Assembly (NCBI GenBank): GCA_947442105.1
Contig: CANEVH010000002.1
Location: 1-64,000 of the forward strand
Source of the DNA: Comamonadaceae bacterium
GTDB taxonomy: Bacteria > Pseudomonadota > Gammaproteobacteria > Burkholderiales > Burkholderiaceae_C
DNA length: 64,000 nucleotides
Reading direction: 5' to 3'
Shown: positions 60,723 through 64,000 of the stretch, one piece after another
Layout: each line of letters opens with the position of its first letter
How positions within the stretch are numbered: position 1 is the stretch's first letter
Made by a program: the position numbers and the translations under genes
Notes under the pieces: generated by a model
What the model was told of the DNA's origin: nothing
The model's database searches: none
Seen by the model: the letters and a program-made list of their open reading frames with translations, nothing else

Positions 60723-62345
60723 ATGCTGTTGAAGCTACTGAATTTCGTTTACCCCATGCGCTACCTCGCTTTCACGCTGTGCGTGCTGGGGTTTGTCGTT
60801 TCGCTCTGGGCGTGGGGCGATGGCGGTCACGTGGCGCCGGTGCTGGTGCTGGGCTATTTGGCGGGCACCGGCGTGCACGACCTGCTGCAAACCAAGCGCT
60901 CGATTCTGCGCAACTACCCCGTCATTGGCCACCTGCGCTTTATGCTGGAATTCATCCGGCCCGAGATTCGGCAGTACTTTATTGAGAGCGATACCGAGGC
61001 TGCGCCCTTTTCGCGCGCGCAGCGCTCACTGGTCTACCAGCGCGCCAAAGGCGACTCGGACAAGCATCCGTTTGGCTCGCAGATGAACGCCTACGCCAAG
61101 GGCCATGAATGGATGACGCATTCGGTTGCCCCCAGCACCGTGGCTGGCCACGACTTTCGCATCACCATCGGCCCGGACGCCGCGCAGCCCTACAGCGCCA
61201 GCGTGTTCAACATCTCGGCCATGAGCTTTGGTGCGTTAAGCGCCAACGCCATCCAGGCGCTTAACGCGGGCGCCCAGCGCGGCGGCTTTGCGCATGACAC
61301 AGGCGAGGGCTCGATTTCGGTGCACCACCGCAAGCACGGTGGAGATTTGATTTGGGAGCTGGGTTCGGGCTACTTTGGTTGCCGCAACGACGACGGCAGC
61401 TTTAACGCCGACAAGTTCCAGGCCAACGCCTGCGACCCGCAGGTCAAGCTCATTGAAATCAAGCTCAGCCAGGGTGCCAAACCCGGCCACGGCGGTGTGC
61501 TGCCCGGCCCCAAGGTCACGGCCGAAATCGCCCATGCGCGCGGCGTGCCCGTGGGTGTGGACTGCGTGTCCCCGGCGTCCCACAGTGCCTTTGGCACGCC
61601 GCTCGAACTCATGCATTTCATCGCCCGGCTGCGCGAGCTCTCGGGCGGCAAACCCACCGGTTTTAAGCTGTGCGTCGGCCACCCCTGGGAGTGGTTTGCC
61701 ATGGTCAAGGCCATGCTGGAGACTGGCATTACGCCCGACTTTATTGTGGTGGACGGCACCGAGGGCGGCACCGGTGCGGCGCCCTTGGAGTTCATCGACC
61801 ACATGGGCACGCCTTTGCAGGAAGGGTTGATCTTGGTGCACAACACTTTGCGTGGCGCGGGCCTGCGCGAGCGCGTCAAGATCGGCTGCGCGGGCAAGGT
61901 CATCAACGCCTTTGACATTGCGCGCCTGATGGCGCTGGGCGCCGACTGGTGCAATAGCGCGCGCGGCTTTATGTTTGCGCTGGGCTGCCTGCAAGCGCAA
62001 ACCTGCCACACCGGCAACTGCCCTACCGGCGTGGCTACGCAAGACAAGGTGCGACAGCAAGCGCTGGTGGTGAGCGACAAGTCCGAGCGCGTGTACCACT
62101 TTCACCAGCAGACGCTGCACGCGCTTAAAGAGCTGGTGCAAGCCGCCGGGGTGCGGCACCCGTGCGAGATCACCGCCCACCACATCGTGCGCCGCACCGA
62201 CGACCACGCCGTGGCCAGCTTGGCGCAAGCGCTGTTGCAGGAGGTGCCGGTGGGGAGCTTGCTCGCAGACGACTTAAGGCCGCTACCCGAGCTGTACCAG
62301 CGCCATTGGGCGCACAGCCGGGCGCAGAGTTTTTCGCTGCCCTAA
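60723..62345 (+). CDS. FMN-binding glutamate synthase family protein
   Basis: FNISAMSFGALSANAIQALNAGAQRGGFAHDTGEGSIS; KPGHGGVLPGPKVTAEIAHARGVPVG; VDGTEGGTGAAPLEFIDHMGTP; CHTGNCPTGVATQD. Confidence 0.92.
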   Translation: MLLKLLNFVYPMRYLAFTLCVLGFVVSLWAWGDGGHVAPVLVLGYLAGTGVHDLLQTKRSILRNYPVIGHLRFMLEFIRPEIRQYFIESDTEAAPFSRAQRSLVYQRAKGDSDKHPFGSQMNAYAKGHEWMTHSVAPSTVAGHDFRITIGPDAAQPYSASVFNISAMSFGALSANAIQALNAGAQRGGFAHDTGEGSISVHHRKHGGDLIWELGSGYFGCRNDDGSFNADKFQANACDPQVKLIEIKLSQGAKPGHGGVLPGPKVTAEIAHARGVPVGVDCVSPASHSAFGTPLELMHFIARLRELSGGKPTGFKLCVGHPWEWFAMVKAMLETGITPDFIVVDGTEGGTGAAPLEFIDHMGTPLQEGLILVHNTLRGAGLRERVKIGCAGKVINAFDIARLMALGADWCNSARGFMFALGCLQAQTCHTGNCPTGVATQDKVRQQALVVSDKSERVYHFHQQTLHALKELVQAAGVRHPCEITAHHIVRRTDDHAVASLAQALLQEVPVGSLLADDLRPLPELYQRHWAHSRAQSFSLP

Positions 62346-62380
62346 AGCGGCTGGGGGGCCGCAGCGCTTGGGGTGTTTAA

Positions 62381-62426
62381 GGTGGAAGAACTTTCATGAG
62401 GGTGCTTTGCACCTTCATGAAAGTTA
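62381..62426. repeat. Palindromic element, copy 3 of 3
   Basis: ggtggaagaactttcatgagggtgctttgcaccttcatgaaagtta: nearly perfect hairpin AACTTTCATGA(g)GGTGC-TTT-GCACC(t)TCATGAAAGTT. The terminal tta is the rfaE2 stop on the minus strand. Confidence 0.85.
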
Positions 62427-62924
62427 ACGTGGCTGGGCACGTATTTTTTTCAGCAAGGCAGTGGTGGAGTAGCCCGACACAAAAGGCAGCGCCAGCGCGT
62501 GGCCACCCCAAGACTCCACCAAGGCCGTCTCAGGCAGGCGCGCCATGTCGTAGTCGCCGCCTTTGACCAGAATATCAGGCCGAATTTCGCCAATCAGCAC
62601 CTCGGGCGTGTCTTCGTCAAACCAGGTCACCAGGCTCACCGCCTCTTGCGCGGCCATGACGACGGCGCGGTCGTCTTGTGCGTTGAGCGGGCGGTCCTCG
62701 CCCTTGCCCAGGCGGCGCACCGAGGCGTCGGTGTTCAGCGCAACGATCAGGCTGGCGCCCAAGGCGCGCGCATGCGCCAGGTAGAGCACGTGGCCGCGGT
62801 GCAGCACGTCAAATACACCGTTGGTAAACACCCAGGGCCGGGGAAGTTGGGCCAACGACGCGGCCAAGTCGGCGCGCTGGCAAATTTTGCGCAGCAGCGC
62901 CGGTGCGGGGTAGCTGGCGCTCAC
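62424..62924 (-). CDS. rfaE2: D-glycero-beta-D-manno-heptose 1-phosphate adenylyltransferase
   Basis: PWVFTNGVFDVLHRGHVLYLAHARALGASLIVALNTDASVRRLGKGEDRPLNAQDDRAVVMAAQEAV; VKGGDYD; FVSGYSTTALLKKIR. Confidence 0.93.
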   Translation of the reverse strand: MSASYPAPALLRKICQRADLAASLAQLPRPWVFTNGVFDVLHRGHVLYLAHARALGASLIVALNTDASVRRLGKGEDRPLNAQDDRAVVMAAQEAVSLVTWFDEDTPEVLIGEIRPDILVKGGDYDMARLPETALVESWGGHALALPFVSGYSTTALLKKIRAQPR

Positions 62925-63790
62925 GCAGCAGACGGGCTGGTGGTCGCCGACAGGCTGGCGGCCAAATCGCGCGCGATTTCTTTGCGGTATTTGTTGAGCT
63001 CTTGCACGCTGCCAAAACTGCGCTCCAGCAGCAAGCCCATGTTGTGCAAGATGCGATCAATAACCTTGGTCTCCCACACGTCGTCAAACTTAATTTGCTG
63101 GTCCAGCCAGTGCTCCAGCCACTGCGGGTTTGGCAGGCGGCTTTGCACCGTGTCGTTGGGGAACAGGGTTTTGTTGACGTGTAAATTGGTGGGGTGCAGG
63201 GCCTGCGCGGTGCGCCGTGCGCTGGCCATGAGCACGCCGACCTTGGCAAACGCGCCTTTGGCCTCCAGGCCAAGGTTTTGTATGGCGCGCTTCATGTACT
63301 TCAAATAGGCGCCGCCGTGGCGGGCTTCGTCTTGGCTGAGTTTGGTGTAAATCGCTTTGATCACCGGCTCGGTGTGCCACTCGCTGGCGCGGCGGTACCA
63401 GTGGTTGAGGCGAATTTCGCCGCAAAAGTGCAGCATCAGCGTCTCCAGCGGCGGCGCTGGGTCGAACTCAAAACGCACGTTGTGCAGCTCATCCTCGGTC
63501 GGAACCAGTTCGGGCCGAAAGCGCCGCAGGTACTCCATGAGCACCAACGAATGCTTTTGTTCTTCAAAAAACCAGATCGACATAAAGGCAGAAAAATCGC
63601 TGTCGCCCTGGTTGTCGCGCAAAAACATTTCGGTGGCGGGCAGCGCTGACCATTCGGTAATCGCGTTCATCTTGACGGTCATGGCCTGCTCATCGGTCAG
63701 GGTGCTGGCGTTAAAGCTGTCCCATGGAATGTCGCGCTCCATGTCCCAGCGCACGGCTTCTAACTGTCGAAAGAGTTCAGGGTAGAGCAT
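62921..63790 (-). CDS. Ferritin-like/diiron domain-containing protein
   Basis: ITEWSALPATEMFLRDN...FEEQKHSLVLMEYL...LHFCGEIRLNHWYRRAS...LSQDEARHGGAYLKYM; four-helix E..ExxH pattern. Confidence 0.75.
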   Translation of the reverse strand: MLYPELFRQLEAVRWDMERDIPWDSFNASTLTDEQAMTVKMNAITEWSALPATEMFLRDNQGDSDFSAFMSIWFFEEQKHSLVLMEYLRRFRPELVPTEDELHNVRFEFDPAPPLETLMLHFCGEIRLNHWYRRASEWHTEPVIKAIYTKLSQDEARHGGAYLKYMKRAIQNLGLEAKGAFAKVGVLMASARRTAQALHPTNLHVNKTLFPNDTVQSRLPNPQWLEHWLDQQIKFDDVWETKVIDRILHNMGLLLERSFGSVQELNKYRKEIARDLAASLSATTSPSAA

Positions 63791-63841
63791 GTCAATCCTT
63801 TAAGTTGCCACAATTCTAGGCTGATCGCATGGCCGCGCCTG

Positions 63842-63874
63842 GGCAGCACATTGGCAGCACATTGGCAGCACACT
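63842..63874. repeat. 11-bp tandem repeat (ggcagcacatt x3)
   Basis: ggcagcacattggcagcacattggcagcacact in the intergenic region. Confidence 0.85.
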
Positions 63875-63978
63875 GGGTCTGGAGCCTGGCCTTGCGAAAT
63901 TGCAAAACCGTCAAAGCCACAAAAATACCGGCCAGTCGCGCCATTACCGTATAGTGTGCGGACTATGGCTATTGTTCT

Positions 63979-64000
63979 ATGAAAGTCGCAATCATTGGCT
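63979..64000 (+). CDS. 5' end of a truncated ORF (MKVAIIG..., Rossmann-type start)
   Basis: ATGAAAGTCGCAATCATTGGCT runs off the window. Confidence 0.35.

Overview
This is a high-GC, gene-dense chromosomal window. Its gene order and products look like a betaproteobacterium, probably Burkholderiales/Comamonadaceae; that placement is inference, as no 16S is present. Left to right it contains: (i) a decayed BrnT/BrnA toxin-antitoxin remnant; (ii) a minus-strand operon of TauABC-like ABC transporter, ureohydrolase and RidA, preceded by sequences resembling NtrC boxes and a sigma54 promoter; (iii) a cNMP-GGDEF diguanylate cyclase, GTP-dependent PEP carboxykinase, an SDR and ilvE; (iv) a type II restriction-modification pair (XcyI-like nuclease) wedged between a zinc-finger gene and waaF; (v) a ROK regulator, a two-component system whose sensor loop is rich in His/Asp, AmpG and an M48 protease; (vi) a glycogen cluster (GH13, glgB-glgX-glgC-glgA-glgP); (vii) a haloalkane dehalogenase, an intact BrnTA module, and a form II-type cox cluster (S-L-M-D-E-G); (viii) an alkylsulfatase and a CsgG/DUF4810/DUF799 lipoprotein set; (ix) a small defence-like island (uncharacterised protein, MmeI-like type II RM fusion, Fic protein bordered by 10-bp repeats); (x) housekeeping genes (rpe, apaG, thiL, pgpA, cinA-type); (xi) an OLD-like ATPase-TOPRIM gene bracketed by two apparent HsdR N-terminal remnants next to a VapBC/FitAB pair. 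The structures not explained by ordinary annotation are three dispersed palindromes fused to TAA stop codons, a duplicated structured intergenic repeat, a probable small RNA antisense to the waaF end, the Fic-flanking repeats, and the decayed defence remnants. Family calls are from reading the translations; no database search was run.
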